A stretch of DNA of 64,000 nucleotides from Hymenobacter sp. YC55 (GCF_029433095.1 NZ_JARNTX010000002.1:248001-312000), one strand, 5' to 3'. Positions 1-10,612 are shown, counted from the first letter of the stretch. Numbers and translations: made by a program. The notes: generated by a model from the letters alone, not told the origin.

Positions 1-956
<956 letters not shown>

Positions 957-986
957 GTAATAGATTATTAAGGTGGTGAATGCCAC

Positions 987-1102
987 AAAAGGGTTGTCAT
1001 CCTGAGCTTGCGAAGGACTTTATAACACTTGAACGATAGCCGTAACAACGGCTCGTGCTACTGTCGTAAGGTCCTTCGCAAGCTCAGGATGACAACCCTT
1101 TT
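987..1102. repeat. Palindromic intergenic repeat, type A copy 1
   Basis: Two arms of about 36 bp (987-1022 and 1067-1102) are near-perfect inverted copies around a 44-nt loop containing CTTGAACG. The arm core is TGTCATCCTGAGCTTGCGAA followed by GGAC. One extra base (GGACTTTA against TAAGGTCC) is the only irregularity seen. It lies between two convergent genes. The same element recurs at 9042, 36578 and 37021. Confidence 0.93.
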
Positions 1103-1129
1103 TGTTGATTTATATCTTCGCTACTTCAC

Positions 1130-1981
1130 CTATTGCCAGCGGCCGAACTTGCCGGCCTGGTAATCCTGGTAGGCTTGGCGGATTTCATTTTCGCTGTTCA
1201 TCACGAAGGGACCAGCCGCCACAATAGGCTCCTGGAACGGCAACGCGTGGCCGAGCAGCAGCACCGCGTCGGATAGTGCTTCGATGTGCAGTTCGTCGCC
1301 GTCGTAGTTGAACTCGGTGAGGCGAAGGGCTTCGGTTTCCTGTCCGTTCACGCGCAGCTTGCCCCGAATGGTGTAGAAGAAGATGGTGCGTTCGGCGGGA
1401 ATGGGTAGCTGCAATTTACCGCCCGCCTGGAAGTTGATGGTGGCGAGCTGAATGTCGGTGAGCGGCTGCATGGCGCCCGCAGTGCCAGCCCACTCTCCCG
1501 ATACGGCATGGATGTTTACGCGGCCTTCGTCTAGCGTAACGGTCGGGATTTCAGGTTCTTGCAAGCCGGTGTACGCGGGTGCCGTCATCTTATCTTTGGC
1601 GGGTAGGTTCACCCAGAGCTGCAAAATCTCCAGCGGCCCACCGGTGCGCTTAAACTCCGGCGACGATACTTCCGCATGAATCAGGCCGCTGCCAGCCGTC
1701 ATCCACTGGATGCCGCCCGCCCCGATGATGCTTTGGTGTCCGCCCGTGTCCTGGTGCATGATGTCGCCCTCCAGGATAAAGGTCACCGTCTCGAAGCCGC
1801 GGTGGGGGTGCGGCCCGAAAGGAAGACCCCGGTTGTTGGGCCGGTACACCTGCGGGCCGTGGTGGTTCAAAAACAAGAACGGGTCGAGGTGGTCCACCGA
1901 ATTGGTGGGCAACGCCCGGTACGTAACCAAGTCGGCTATGGGCGAGCTGACGGCTTGGTGCTGCTGCTTGATGGTGCGCAT
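1130..1981 (-). CDS. Pirin family protein
   Basis: Two-domain cupin of 283 residues, the usual pirin length. The metal-binding motif is complete: PHPHRGFETV (His58, His60) and GLIHAE (His102, Glu104), plus MHQD. Bacterial pirins can act as quercetin 2,3-dioxygenases or modulate metabolic enzymes; which applies here cannot be read from sequence. The C-terminal cupin (about 170-270) includes the typical VLLLGHALPFQEPIVAAGPF stretch. Start chosen at the ATG giving MRTIKQQHQ. It is followed on the same strand, upstream in coordinate terms, by the GH42 gene 180 bp away, with a hairpin between them, so probably monocistronic. Confidence 0.93.
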   Translation of the reverse strand: MRTIKQQHQAVSSPIADLVTYRALPTNSVDHLDPFLFLNHHGPQVYRPNNRGLPFGPHPHRGFETVTFILEGDIMHQDTGGHQSIIGAGGIQWMTAGSGLIHAEVSSPEFKRTGGPLEILQLWVNLPAKDKMTAPAYTGLQEPEIPTVTLDEGRVNIHAVSGEWAGTAGAMQPLTDIQLATINFQAGGKLQLPIPAERTIFFYTIRGKLRVNGQETEALRLTEFNYDGDELHIEALSDAVLLLGHALPFQEPIVAAGPFVMNSENEIRQAYQDYQAGKFGRWQ

Positions 1982-2065
1982 GAAAGCGGGTTGAGGTGGC
2001 TAGTTCAGTAGGTTGGTAAACTCCAAAACCTGATGCAGGGTTAGGGCTTGCAAGTCCTAGTAACG

Positions 2066-2126
2066 CAGTAGCGCCCTACGATGGTCATGCCTTCTGCTTA
2101 GCGTGATTCACTGTAGGGCGCTACTG
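2066..2126. repeat. Intergenic inverted repeat with 14-bp perfect arms
   Basis: CAGTAGCGCCCTAC (2066-2079) is repeated in inverted orientation at 2113-2126, with a 33-nt loop. It lies just past the stop of the beta-galactosidase gene and before the pirin gene, both on the minus strand. It lacks a T-run, so it is more likely a repeat or mRNA-stabilising hairpin than a classical terminator. Confidence 0.7.
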
Positions 2127-2162
2127 TTATATGCCCGGTGCTTACAGAGGGCCGGTGTGCAT

Positions 2163-4262
2163 CTACTTGTCGGTCCAGACTGTGACGCCGGGGCAAGGCA
2201 ATACTTTCTCGCCTATCACGATTTTGCTGCTAGCCGGCAGGGGCAGCGTATACGGCTTCGAGGAATAGTTGACAGCCACCCAGAAACCGTCGCGATACTC
2301 CACGTTTACACCAGCCGGGTAGTCGGCCGTCTTGATACCAGCTTGCTGGTACACCGAGCGCAGAACATTCTTTTCCAGCTCCCCACCATCGGTATCGACG
2401 CCGATGTAGGTGACGGTGCCTTTGCCTTGCTTAACCTGCGTGACGGCCGCTTGACCGGCGTAGTACTGGTTGGCGTAGGTACCCAGGGTTTGGGTGCCCG
2501 CCAGGGGCTTGAGTACGTCGCCCCAATTGTTCCAGCGGTAGTTTTTGCCCGCGAAGCTCACTTGCCCGTCGGTGTCGGGCATCATCATATCAAAGAATTG
2601 TACTTGGGCCCCGATTAGCTTGTAGATGGGGGCCGCCCAGGTGGCCTGCCACAGGTGGCTGTCCCGGTCTTTCTGGCCGGTGCGGCACGTTACTACCAGT
2701 TGGCCGCCGTTGTTGGCGTAGGCTTGCAGCTTGGCAATCAGGGCTTCATCAACCAACTGATACGCCGGCACCACCAGCATTTTATAAGCACTCCAATCCA
2801 TCTGCTCCGACACGAAATCAACGGGTGCGCCGAGGGCTTTGGCGGCTAGGAAGTACTTCATCTGGTGCCCGAACGGGTCCCACTGCGTGGTTTGCTTCTG
2901 GATATCCTGGTCCCAGAGGTTGTCCATGCTGGTCAGAATGGCCGTGCGTCGGGTAGTAAACTCGGCGGGTGGGGTAGCGGCGGGCTTGTACTGCTTGCGC
3001 AGCGCTTTCACTTCCGTGATGTACTTGGCAAATTCCAGCCCGCCGGGTGTAGTCGTCACGCCGTCGGAACCCACAATGCCGTAGTGGTACATCTCGGAGC
3101 CGTAGAGGGGCTGGCGGAAGCGGTAGGTGCAGTTGAGGGCGGTGCCGCCGGCAAAGGTGTGCCACAGCCACATGCGCACCGAACCCGGCTCGGGCTGCGG
3201 GTTGATGGCGCCCCAGTTCACTTGGCCTGGCTGCAATTCCATCACCCCAAATACCCCTTTGTTGAGGGCGTGGTGGTAGTCGTTGAGAAAGGCTAAGCCC
3301 GACATCGAGCCGACCCGAAACCCTTTGTCGCCAAGCATTTCGTCGGCGCCGTGCACGGGGTACTTGGTGTAGCAGGTGAAGTCCAAGTTCTTGGTGCGGG
3401 TGGGGTCGAAGCCGGGCGCGTTTTCCATCACCATGTAGTTGGTCATAATCCACTGATCCGGCGACAGGTGCTTGCGTAGCGTAGCCGCCTGGAAGTCCAG
3501 GAAGCCCGCCATCTGGTCGGCTACGAAGCGCTTGGAATCCAGCACCGCGTGGGGGCTCGGGCCGTAGAGTAGGCGCTGGTTCGGGATGTTGATTTGGTCG
3601 AAGTCGTTGTACATCACGCTCCAGAAGGCCGCGCCCCACGCTTTGTTCAGTGCCTCAATGGTGCCGTACTTTTTCTTGAGCCACTCCCGAAATTTCTGTT
3701 GGGCGGCCGGACTAAAGTCTACGCCGCGGGCGGGTTCGTTGTCGAGCTGCCAGCCCATGATGCGCTTGTCTTTGCCGTAGCGCTTGCCGAGCTCCGTCAC
3801 AATTTGCTCGGTGTACTTGCGGTATATGTCGCTGGAAGTGGAGTAGTTGTTGCGCGAGCCGTGCTCAGCCGCTTGGCCTTCGCTGTTGCGCTGAAATATC
3901 TCGGGGTGCTTCTGCGTGAGCCAGACCGGGGGCGTGGGCGTGGGGGTGCACATGATGACGCGCATCTTGTTTTTGTCGGCCAGGTCCACCACCTTATCGA
4001 GCCACCGAAAATCGTATTTGCCTTCTTTGGGCTCCATAAACGCCCAGGCAAATTCACCCACGTGGATGTACTCGAACCCCAAGTCGGCTATCTTTTTGAT
4101 GTCCCGGTCCCACTGGCTTTCGTCCCAGTGCTCGGGGTAGTAGTACACGCCAATCTGCGTGAGCTTTTCCTTGGGGAAGAAGCGTTGCGGCGACTGCGCC
4201 GATTGGGCGAAGCAACTCACGACACCGCACCACAGCAGTAGCAAGAGAAGAGCTTTGTTCAT
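2163..4262 (-). CDS. Exported beta-galactosidase, glycoside hydrolase family 42
   Basis: Hydrolyses terminal beta-galactosides from plant or dietary glycans, in the periplasm or at the cell surface. 699 residues from the ATG at 4262; an in-frame extension to 4322 is rejected because the signal peptide begins at 4262 (MNKALLLLLLWCGVV). VVSC fits a lipobox, so it may be a lipoprotein. Domain A barrel residues about 28-390: YYPEHWDESQW, the acid/base glutamate in LDNEPAR (Glu176) and the nucleophile in GVMELQPGQVNW (Glu342). The trimerisation-type domain follows (RRTAILTSMDNLW), then a short C-terminal beta domain. No sugar transporter or SusC/SusD pair is adjacent, so the substrate is undefined. 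Confidence 0.94.
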   Translation of the reverse strand: MNKALLLLLLWCGVVSCFAQSAQSPQRFFPKEKLTQIGVYYYPEHWDESQWDRDIKKIADLGFEYIHVGEFAWAFMEPKEGKYDFRWLDKVVDLADKNKMRVIMCTPTPTPPVWLTQKHPEIFQRNSEGQAAEHGSRNNYSTSSDIYRKYTEQIVTELGKRYGKDKRIMGWQLDNEPARGVDFSPAAQQKFREWLKKKYGTIEALNKAWGAAFWSVMYNDFDQINIPNQRLLYGPSPHAVLDSKRFVADQMAGFLDFQAATLRKHLSPDQWIMTNYMVMENAPGFDPTRTKNLDFTCYTKYPVHGADEMLGDKGFRVGSMSGLAFLNDYHHALNKGVFGVMELQPGQVNWGAINPQPEPGSVRMWLWHTFAGGTALNCTYRFRQPLYGSEMYHYGIVGSDGVTTTPGGLEFAKYITEVKALRKQYKPAATPPAEFTTRRTAILTSMDNLWDQDIQKQTTQWDPFGHQMKYFLAAKALGAPVDFVSEQMDWSAYKMLVVPAYQLVDEALIAKLQAYANNGGQLVVTCRTGQKDRDSHLWQATWAAPIYKLIGAQVQFFDMMMPDTDGQVSFAGKNYRWNNWGDVLKPLAGTQTLGTYANQYYAGQAAVTQVKQGKGTVTYIGVDTDGGELEKNVLRSVYQQAGIKTADYPAGVNVEYRDGFWVAVNYSSKPYTLPLPASSKIVIGEKVLPCPGVTVWTDK

Positions 4263-4504
4263 AAGGGTAGGGTAAGGAGGATGGCAATGAGAGCAGGAAG
4301 CGCGACTGCCTACTTGGCACAAAGATGTTTATCTGTTTCCAATAAAGATTAGCACCTGAAATAGCACTAGCGCCGCAACGCTACGCTCCTACCGTGTGTC
4401 CTTGCCGTTAAGGCAAGATGAAGAACAGGTTTTCTGCACGCTTTATCTTGCTGCCAAACTGCCCTCTTAAGCCGCTCCCTTCTTCTCCACCGATTCACTT
4501 CTTG

Positions 4505-6631
4505 ATGCGAAACCAGTACTACCTACGTACCCTGACGGCCGCCTCCGTTATTGCCTTGGCGGGCTGTGCCACCGGCAAAACCACGGCTCCCACGGCTCCC
4601 ACGGCATCCACGGCCCCGGCCACTACTTCCACCACCGCTACGGCAACTGCTGTTCCCTCTATAAAAGGAGTTGGCATCAATCCCGCCGACATCGACTCCT
4701 CTGTATCGCCCTGCGACGATTTTTTTCAGTATTCGGGTGGCAATTGGTTGAAGGCCAACCCTGTGCCGTCCTACGCCTCTAGTTGGGGACCCCGCAACCT
4801 GCTCGGCGACCGGACTCAGGCCCTGCTGCGTCAGATCCTGGAAGAAGCCGCGGCCAACACGTCGGCTACCAAGGGCTCCAACCTCCAAAAGGTCGGTGAC
4901 TTCTATGCGTCCGGTATGGATTCAGTAGCTTTAGAAAAGGCTGGCCTAACCTTTTTGCAGCCAGAGCTGAAGCGCATTGCGGCCATCAACGACCAGAAGA
5001 GCCTGCACGCCAGCTTGGCCCGCCAGCAGATGCTCGGGACTGGTGCCTTCTTCCGGGCCGGCGTCAGCCCCGACCGGAAGAACAGCTCCGTGTACGCCGT
5101 CAACCTCAACCAGGGGGGCCTCGGCATGCCTGACCGGGACTACTACCTCAAGGACGATGCCCGCTCCACCGCCATCCGGACGGCCTACGTCACCTACATG
5201 ACCAATACCTTCCGGTTGATGGGCGACTCGGAGGCCACCGCCAAGCAGAAAGCCCAAGCGGTGTTGGCGCTGGAAAAGAAGTTGGCCGAAGCCAGCAAAA
5301 CCCGCGTGGAACTGCGCGACCCGCAAGCCAACTACAACAAGATGACCGTGGCCGACTTCCAGCGCCAGTATCCCAACGTGGGGCTGTCGGTGTTGCTGGC
5401 GGCCAACGGGTTAGGCGCGGCCAAGGAAGTAATTGTAGGGCAGCCGGCCTTCTTCCAAGAACTAAGCACCGTGATGAAAGCCACGCCGCTGGCTGACAGC
5501 AAAACCTACCTAACCTGGCAACTGGTTAGCTCGGTGCCGTCGGCACTGCCCAAGGCCTACAGCGACGAAGCGTTCCGGTTCCAGCAGGTACAAAGCGGCA
5601 CCAAGCAGCAGCCGGTGCGTTGGAAGCGCATGCTGGCCGCCACTGATGCTACGCTCGGCGAGGCGTTCGGGCAACTCTACGTAGACAAGGCGTTTCCGCC
5701 AGCGGCCAAGCAGAAGGCACTGGAAATGGTAGCCAACGTTCGGGCCTCCATGACCGAGCACATCCAAACCAACACCTGGATGAGCGACGCCACCAAAGCG
5801 GAAGCCCTAAAAAAGCTGAACGCCCTGCGCGTAAAAATCGGTTACCCTGATGTGTGGAAAGACTATTCGGCACTCACCATTTCGCGTGAATCGTACCTGA
5901 AAAACGTGTTGGCGGCCCGGCAGTGGAACTACACCCAAAACGTGAAGAAGTACGGCGGCCCCATTGACCGCAACGAGTGGAGCATGACGCCGCCCACCAT
6001 CAATGCCTACTACAGCCCGCCGATGAACGAAATCGTGTTTCCGGCTGGCTACTTGCAACCCCCGTTCTTCGACCCCAATGCCGACGACGCCGTGAACTAC
6101 GGTGCCATTGGCGGCGTGATGGGCCACGAAATGACGCACGGCTTCGACGACCAAGGCCGCCAATACGATTCGCAAGGCAACCTCCGCGACTGGTGGACGC
6201 CTACCGACGCCACCGAATTCACGAAGCGTGCCGCCGTGGTGGGCCGCCAGTATGATGCCTTCTCGCCCCTCGACTCCGTCCACGTCAACGGTAAGCTCAC
6301 GATGGGCGAAAACCTGGCCGACTTCGCGGGCCTCACCATCGTGTACGGCGCGCTCCAGAAGCAGCTCCAGAAACAGTACGGCGACAAGCCCCGCCCCGTC
6401 ATCGACGGTTTTACACCCGAGCAGCGCTTCTTTTTGAGCTGGGCCCAGCTGCGCCGCCAGAACATTCGGCCCGAAGCCCTGCGCCAGCAAATCCTCACCG
6501 ACCCGCACTCGCCCGGCCAGTACCGCACCATTGGGCCACTCATGAACATGCCCCAGTTCTACGAAGCCTTTGGCTGCAAAGAAGGCCAGAAGATGGTCCG
6601 CACAGAAAGCGACCGGGCCAAGATTTGGTAG
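4505..6631 (+). CDS. M13 family zinc metallopeptidase lipoprotein (PepO/neprilysin-like), copy 1
   Basis: Periplasmic or surface zinc endopeptidase of oligopeptides. 708 residues from the ATG at 4505; the in-frame upstream ATG at 4418 is less likely because the lipoprotein signal (SVIALAGC) sits correctly only from 4505. A Thr/Ala/Pro-rich linker (about 22-60) follows, then the M13 N domain (CDDFFQYSGGNWL) and the C-terminal catalytic domain with NAYYSPPMNEIVFPAG, HEMTH (His541, Glu542, His545) and ENLADF (Glu602, Asp606). It ends RAKIW rather than the cysteine-containing CxVW of animal neprilysins. It is the first of two tandem paralogues. Confidence 0.95.
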   Translation: MRNQYYLRTLTAASVIALAGCATGKTTAPTAPTASTAPATTSTTATATAVPSIKGVGINPADIDSSVSPCDDFFQYSGGNWLKANPVPSYASSWGPRNLLGDRTQALLRQILEEAAANTSATKGSNLQKVGDFYASGMDSVALEKAGLTFLQPELKRIAAINDQKSLHASLARQQMLGTGAFFRAGVSPDRKNSSVYAVNLNQGGLGMPDRDYYLKDDARSTAIRTAYVTYMTNTFRLMGDSEATAKQKAQAVLALEKKLAEASKTRVELRDPQANYNKMTVADFQRQYPNVGLSVLLAANGLGAAKEVIVGQPAFFQELSTVMKATPLADSKTYLTWQLVSSVPSALPKAYSDEAFRFQQVQSGTKQQPVRWKRMLAATDATLGEAFGQLYVDKAFPPAAKQKALEMVANVRASMTEHIQTNTWMSDATKAEALKKLNALRVKIGYPDVWKDYSALTISRESYLKNVLAARQWNYTQNVKKYGGPIDRNEWSMTPPTINAYYSPPMNEIVFPAGYLQPPFFDPNADDAVNYGAIGGVMGHEMTHGFDDQGRQYDSQGNLRDWWTPTDATEFTKRAAVVGRQYDAFSPLDSVHVNGKLTMGENLADFAGLTIVYGALQKQLQKQYGDKPRPVIDGFTPEQRFFLSWAQLRRQNIRPEALRQQILTDPHSPGQYRTIGPLMNMPQFYEAFGCKEGQKMVRTESDRAKIW

Positions 6632-6710
6632 ATGATTCTACTTGTAAGCTGTGGTTTTACAGATACTTGCGCAGGATGCCTGTCATCTAAAGAAGGAACC
6701 TAACCCAGCT

Positions 6711-6718
6711 TAATTTTG
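6711..6718 (+). promoter_or_regulatory. Candidate -7 element for the second M13 gene
   Basis: TAATTTTG matches the Bacteroidota -7 consensus TAnnTTTG exactly, 90 bp before the ATG at 6809. No clear TTG lies at the expected -33 spacing, so this is a partial promoter match. It suggests that the second peptidase gene is transcribed independently of the first. Confidence 0.4.
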
Positions 6719-6808
6719 ATCTAGTGAAACCTCTTGCCAGCAAACGCTACAGCAAGAGGGGCAGCTCCCTAGTAACAGTAACAAATTCCCAAACCCTTTT
6801 TCCACTCT

Positions 6809-8938
6809 ATGATTTCGAACAGAAACTTACTTCTCATGCTCGGCACAGCCGCTGGCTTTGCATTAGCTGGTTGCGCCTCTTCCACCTCCACTACCGCTCC
6901 AGACCGCGCTGATGCTGCGCCGGCCTCTGCCACCGCCACCACCGAAACCGCTGCCGCCGCACCCGCCGTGCCCGGGGTTGGGCTCGACCTAGCCGGTCGG
7001 GACCTATCGGTTTCTCCCTGCGACGACTTTTTCCATTATGCAGGCGGCACGTGGTTGAAGAACACGCCTATTCCGGCTGCCCAAACGTCGTGGGGCTCGT
7101 TCAACATCCTCCGCGACCAGAACAACGCCGCCCTGCGCAGCATTCTGCAAGAAGCCGCGGCCAACACGTCAGCCCCTAAAGGCTCCAACGTCCAAAAGGT
7201 CGGCGACTTCTATGCGTCCGCCATGGACTCGGTAGCCATTGAAAAGGCTGGTTTGAAATACTTGCAGCCCGAGCTGGCTCGTATTCAGGCCGTGAAAGAT
7301 TTGAAAAGCTTGCAAAACGCCTTGGTGCGCCAGCAAAAGCTGCAAACTCGCTCGGTGTTTGGCTTGGGCGTCAACCAAGACCGCAAGAAGAGCACGGAGT
7401 ACGCACTCTACATCTCGCAAGGCGGCATCACCATGCCCGACCGGGACTATTACCTCAAGGATGACGCCCGCTCTAAGGCCGTTCGGGCGGCCTACGTCAC
7501 CTACCTGACCAACCTCTTCAAGCTGCTCGGCGACAACGAGGCCACGGCCAAGAAAGGCGCCGAAACGGTAGTACGCCTAGAAACTCGGCTGGCGAAAGCC
7601 AGCAAAGAACGGGTTGCCCTCCGCGACCCGTACGCCAACTACAACAAAATGACCGTGGCGGAGGCCAATACGCAGTTCCCTAACCTCGGTCTTACGGCCA
7701 TGCTTCCGCAGCTGGGACTGGCGTCGGCCAAGGAAGTGATTGTGGGCCAGCCTGATTTCTTCAAGGAAGCTAACGCCGCGCTCAAGCAAGAGCCCATTGC
7801 CGATTGGAAGACTTACCTGCGTGCCCACCTCGTTGGCTCCATGGCGTCGGCCCTACCGAAGGCCTACGTCGATGAGGAGTTTCGTTTCACGCAGGTGCTG
7901 AGCGGCGCCAAGCAGCAGCAGCCCCGCTGGAAGCGCATGAACCTGGCTACTGATGCGGCGTTGGGCGAAGCCTTCGGCCAACTGTACGTGGAAAAAGCTT
8001 TTACCCCCGAAACCAAGGCCAAAGCCCTGGAGATGGTGGGCAATATCAAGGAAGCCATGGGGGAGCATATCCAGCAGCTTTCCTGGATGAGTGACGTTAC
8101 CAAGAAAGAAGCCCTTAAAAAGCTGAATTCGTTCAACGTCAAAATCGGGTATCCCGACAAGTGGAAAGACTATTCGGCACTGACTATCACGCGCGAATCG
8201 TACCTGAAAAACGTAATTGCAGCGCGGGAATGGGAGTCTAACGACCGGCTAAGCCGCTACGGCAAGCCCGTCGACCGGACGGTGTGGGGCATGACGCCGC
8301 CCACAGTAAACGCCTACTACAACTCTTCGCTCAACGAAATTGTGTTCCCGGCGGGTATCATGCAGCCCCCGTTCTTCGACCCTAAGGCCGACGATGCCGT
8401 GAACTACGGCGGCATGGGTGCCGTAATTGGCCACGAAATCACCCACGGCTTCGACGACCAAGGCCGGCAGTCGGACGCCGAAGGCAACTTGCGCGACTGG
8501 TGGACCAAGGAAGATGCCACGGAGTTCACGAAGCGCGCCGACATGGTCGGGGCCCAGTATTCCGCATTCCAGCCGCTTGATTCGGTGTTTGTAAACGGGA
8601 AGCTGACCATGGGTGAAAACCTGGCCGACTTCGGTGGTTTGGCCCTGGCTTACTCGGCGCTGCAAAAGCAGCTCACCAAAAAGTACGGCACTGGCCCGCG
8701 CCCTAACTACGACGGCCTCAAGCCCGAGCAGCGCTTCTTCCTCGGTTGGGCGCAGATCTGGCGCACTAGCGCCCGTCCTGAGGCGCTGCGCCAGCAAGTG
8801 CTAACCGACCCTCACTCTCCCTCGCAGTACCGTACCAACGGCCCGCTCATGAACATGCCCGAGTTCTACGAAGCCTTCGGCTGCAAGGAAGACGCCAAGA
8901 TGGTCCGCGCTGAAAACCAGCGGGCCAAGATTTGGTAG
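6809..8938 (+). CDS. M13 family zinc metallopeptidase lipoprotein, copy 2
   Basis: Tandem paralogue of the preceding gene, 709 residues, alignable almost without gaps. The lipoprotein signal is MISNRNLLLMLGTAAGF then ALAGC. The N domain begins at CDDFFHYAGGTWL; the catalytic part has NAYYNSSLNEIVFPAG, HEITH (His542, Glu543, His546) and ENLADF (Glu603). It ends RAKIW, like copy 1. Copies differ most in the linker and at scattered surface positions, suggesting an old duplication with both copies retained. Periplasmic or outer-membrane-anchored peptide degradation is the likely role. A strong hairpin terminator follows. Confidence 0.95.
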   Translation: MISNRNLLLMLGTAAGFALAGCASSTSTTAPDRADAAPASATATTETAAAAPAVPGVGLDLAGRDLSVSPCDDFFHYAGGTWLKNTPIPAAQTSWGSFNILRDQNNAALRSILQEAAANTSAPKGSNVQKVGDFYASAMDSVAIEKAGLKYLQPELARIQAVKDLKSLQNALVRQQKLQTRSVFGLGVNQDRKKSTEYALYISQGGITMPDRDYYLKDDARSKAVRAAYVTYLTNLFKLLGDNEATAKKGAETVVRLETRLAKASKERVALRDPYANYNKMTVAEANTQFPNLGLTAMLPQLGLASAKEVIVGQPDFFKEANAALKQEPIADWKTYLRAHLVGSMASALPKAYVDEEFRFTQVLSGAKQQQPRWKRMNLATDAALGEAFGQLYVEKAFTPETKAKALEMVGNIKEAMGEHIQQLSWMSDVTKKEALKKLNSFNVKIGYPDKWKDYSALTITRESYLKNVIAAREWESNDRLSRYGKPVDRTVWGMTPPTVNAYYNSSLNEIVFPAGIMQPPFFDPKADDAVNYGGMGAVIGHEITHGFDDQGRQSDAEGNLRDWWTKEDATEFTKRADMVGAQYSAFQPLDSVFVNGKLTMGENLADFGGLALAYSALQKQLTKKYGTGPRPNYDGLKPEQRFFLGWAQIWRTSARPEALRQQVLTDPHSPSQYRTNGPLMNMPEFYEAFGCKEDAKMVRAENQRAKIW

Positions 8939-8971
8939 AAGCTGATTTCTGAACTGCTGATTATTGAATTA

Positions 8972-9010
8972 CTAAAAAGGCGACCTGCATTGCGCGGGTC
9001 GCCTTTTTAG
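8972..9010 (+). terminator. Hairpin terminator after the M13 pair
   Basis: A 14-bp stem (CTAAAAAGGCGACC with GGTCGCCTTTTTAG) around an 11-nt loop, with T5 in the 3' arm. The A-run in the left arm makes it usable on either strand. Confidence 0.88.
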
Positions 9011-9041
9011 TATGATAAGAAGCTAGCTATAAATTCCATAC

Positions 9042-9147
9042 CTCTGTCATCCTGAGCTTGCGAAGGACCTTATAACACTTGAACAAGTTGCTAGAACTTG
9101 ACCTGCGCTGACGTAATAAGGTCCTTCGCAAGCTCAGGATGACAGAG
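9042..9147. repeat. Palindromic intergenic repeat, type A copy 2
   Basis: Arms of 31 bp (9042-9072 and 9117-9147) are perfect inverted copies, outer sequence CTCTGTCATCCTGAGC. The loop contains ACACTTGAACAAG. It sits between the M13 terminator and the 3' end of ackA, i.e. between convergent genes. Confidence 0.94.
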
Positions 9148-9224
9148 TATAGGAACAGCTTTCCCGGAGGTCTTTAGCAGTGAGGCTGACTGATTTTCTC
9201 GACTGGATTAAGACAGTAAATCAC

Positions 9225-10427
9225 TCAACTAGCCTCCAGCAACTCCACGCACTGGCGGGCAATTTCCAGCTCCTCATTCGTAGGCACTATCAGCACTTTC
9301 ACGGGGCTGTTGTGCTGGCTGATTTCTCGGAGCCCTTTCGCCCGCTCAGCGTTCTTCTCCTCGTCAAGGCGGACTCCTAAGTAGTCCATGTTCTGGCAGA
9401 CTAGCTTGCGCACAAGGGCATCGTTTTCGCCGACGCCGGCCGTGAAGATGATGGCGTCGAGGCCGTTGAGAGCAGCGGCGTAGGCACCGATGTACTTCTT
9501 GATGCGGTAGGCGTAGAGGTTGTAAGCGAGGCGGGCGTTGGCGTCGCCAGCTTCTATGGCGGCGGTTATGTCGCGCATGTCACTCAGGCCGGTGAGGGCT
9601 AGCATGCCGCTTTGCTTGTTGAGCAGGGCGCTTACTTGCTCGGGCGTGTAGCTTAGTTGGCTGATAAGGTGAAACACCACCGACGGGTCGATGTCGCCGG
9701 AGCGGGTGCCCATTACCAGGCCTGCCAGCGGCCCGAAGCCCATACTCGTATCCACCGATTCGCCGCCGCGCACGGCCGTAATGCTACAGCCGTTGCCTAA
9801 GTGCACGCTTACTAAGCGCGCATTGGGGCTGCCGAGGTATTGCGCCGCTTGTTCGGTTACGTACTTGTGGCTGGTGCCGTGAAACCCGTACACCCGAATG
9901 CCTTGCTCGGCATACAGCTCTGTCGGGATGGCGTAGCGGTAGGCTTGCTCGGGCATGGTCTGGTGAAACGCCGTGTCGAACACTGCCACTTGTTTAGCGT
10001 GCGGAAACGTCTTCTCGGCTACTTCTATGCCCCGGTAGTTGGCCGGATTGTGCAGCGGGGCCAGCGGAAACAATTGACGGATAGCTTCTTTCACGGCCGG
10101 GATGATAAGCACCGTAGCGGCAAACTCCTCCCCGCCGTGTACCACGCGGTGCCCCACCGCTTCTACCTCGCCGGGGTCTTGTAGCACACCAAGCTGCGGA
10201 TCGGCCAGTAGCCGGGCCACTTCGCGCAAACCCGCCTCGTGGTCGGGTAGCTCCACGCTCAGCACGGTAGTGGTTTCCTGCTCGCCGGTCAGCACCTTGT
10301 GCGTCACCACGGCATTGTCGAGCCCGATGCGCTCCACTAAGCCGCTGCAAGCCGGCGTTTCCGTAGGCCACCGAAAGAACTGATACTTGATAGAACTGCT
10401 ACCGGAATTGAGGACGAGTAGATTCAT
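9225..10427 (-). CDS. ackA: Acetate kinase
   Basis: Interconverts acetyl phosphate plus ADP with acetate plus ATP; cytoplasmic, second step of the Pta-AckA overflow and acetate-activation pathway. 400 residues, the normal length. ASKHA-fold signatures are NSGSSSIKYQFF at the N terminus, HGTSHKYV, VSVHLGNGCSITAV and GLVMGTRSGDIDP, with the C-terminal IIFTAGVGEND. It lies downstream of pta on the same strand with a 251-bp gap that holds a type B repeat, so it may be co-transcribed or have its own promoter. Confidence 0.97.
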   Translation of the reverse strand: MNLLVLNSGSSSIKYQFFRWPTETPACSGLVERIGLDNAVVTHKVLTGEQETTTVLSVELPDHEAGLREVARLLADPQLGVLQDPGEVEAVGHRVVHGGEEFAATVLIIPAVKEAIRQLFPLAPLHNPANYRGIEVAEKTFPHAKQVAVFDTAFHQTMPEQAYRYAIPTELYAEQGIRVYGFHGTSHKYVTEQAAQYLGSPNARLVSVHLGNGCSITAVRGGESVDTSMGFGPLAGLVMGTRSGDIDPSVVFHLISQLSYTPEQVSALLNKQSGMLALTGLSDMRDITAAIEAGDANARLAYNLYAYRIKKYIGAYAAALNGLDAIIFTAGVGENDALVRKLVCQNMDYLGVRLDEEKNAERAKGLREISQHNSPVKVLIVPTNEELEIARQCVELLEAS

Positions 10428-10514
10428 GAGGAGAGAGTAAGACTACTATTCAACTGTGTGGCTGTCCTGTTTGAGTGGGCCAAAGTATTGGGTGTGCTGA
10501 CGTTGTAATACTAC

Positions 10515-10612
10515 TGTCATGCTGAGCTTGTCGAAGCATCTCGCTCGAATCGTAGGGCAAGCGTTAGGATTTACCACACTGCCAAGATGCTTCGGCTGCG
10601 CTCAGCAAGACA
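10515..10612. repeat. Palindromic intergenic repeat, type B copy 1
   Basis: The left arm is TGTCATGCTGAGCTTGTCGA followed by AGCATCTCG; the right arm ends GCTCAGCAAGACA with a few mismatches. The loop carries CTCGAATCG and TTACCACACT, shared with the copy at 44786. A further half-element (GAAGTGCTTCGGCTTGGCAT) follows at about 10635-10660. It sits between pta and ackA. Confidence 0.88.
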
